Source of the DNA: Centroberyx gerrardi
Taxonomy: Eukaryota; Chordata; Actinopteri; Beryciformes; Berycidae
Direction of reading: 5' to 3'
Assembly: GCF_048128805.1 (NCBI RefSeq)
Contig: NC_135997.1
Coordinates: forward strand, 9,179,116 to 9,243,115
DNA length: 64,000 bases
Positions 63,791-64,000 of this stretch are shown piece after piece. The notes under the pieces were generated by a model. The model saw only the letters and a program-made list of their open reading frames with translations, ran no database searches and was not told the DNA's origin. Made by a program: the position numbers and the translations under genes. Every line of letters starts with the position of its first letter. The stretch's first letter is position 1.

Positions 63791-64000
63791 CTGAGAATAA
63801 AACAATTCAGCAGTTAATTCTAGCTTCTTTGGTTTAAAGAGATGTGCTTATGCAGTACAAAAACTGCCCATCTTAAGTGATTGAGTCTTATATTCAGTCT
63901 TCAAATCTCATATTTCTGTGTAATTCTGAGATAATTCCACTTGTTTCCAAGGCAGTCTCAGTTGTTTCAGGAATTTTCCGGAACCAAGTGACCATATCTT

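Overview
This is teleost fish nuclear DNA. The genes have many GT-AG introns and are separated by AC/GT microsatellites, hAT- and Tc1/mariner-type miniature transposons, and LINE tails of the kind common in fish. It is not microbial: no operon, CRISPR array or phage gene was seen. Four vertebrate genes were recognised by reading their exons against known protein families. The exon joins keep frame throughout. The complete CDS totals are exact codon multiples (mnx2 335 aa, atic 591 aa). The visible part of fn1 also closes in frame (2,332 residues plus stop).

Layout. (1) 1-2264: last four visible coding exons of stk16 (+), a NAK-family kinase whose 5' half lies to the left; its 3'UTR may run to about 4.15 kb. 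(2) About 4.2-20.8 kb: a 17 kb stretch with no supported gene, holding microsatellites, a few transposon relics and several homeodomain-site-rich blocks that look like conserved non-coding elements. (3) 21.2-26.7 kb: mnx2 (+), three exons with a TATA box. (4) 26.7-32.4 kb: a second gene-free stretch with enhancer-like blocks and an hAT miniature element just before the next promoter. (5) 32.66-40.26 kb: atic (+), 15 coding exons, the bifunctional enzyme for the last two steps of purine synthesis. (6) 40.9-63.8 kb and beyond: fn1 (-), 43 visible coding exons from module I-3 to the stop; the signal peptide and modules I-1/I-2 lie beyond the right edge.

atic and fn1 are tail to tail, a few hundred bases apart, as ATIC and FN1 are in human 2q35. 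mnx2 belongs to the MNX2/MNR2 branch that mammals lack. The genes are unrelated in function (trafficking kinase, motor-neuron/pancreas transcription factor, purine enzyme, matrix glycoprotein).

I found no convincing undescribed biological system. The best leads are: a strong in-frame internal 3' splice site in the fn1 V exon that would remove the LDV integrin site; divergence of the EDGIHEL and PHSRN motifs while RGD is intact; type III modules 4 and 5 as single exons; a 63-bp-arm inverted repeat in an atic intron; several intronic fold-back or TSD-flanked miniature transposons in fn1; and a shared AATTAGCTGATTA + CCAGCCAAT module in two elements on the mnx2 side. Exon ends come from frame continuity and GT/AG signals; no alignment or expression data were available.
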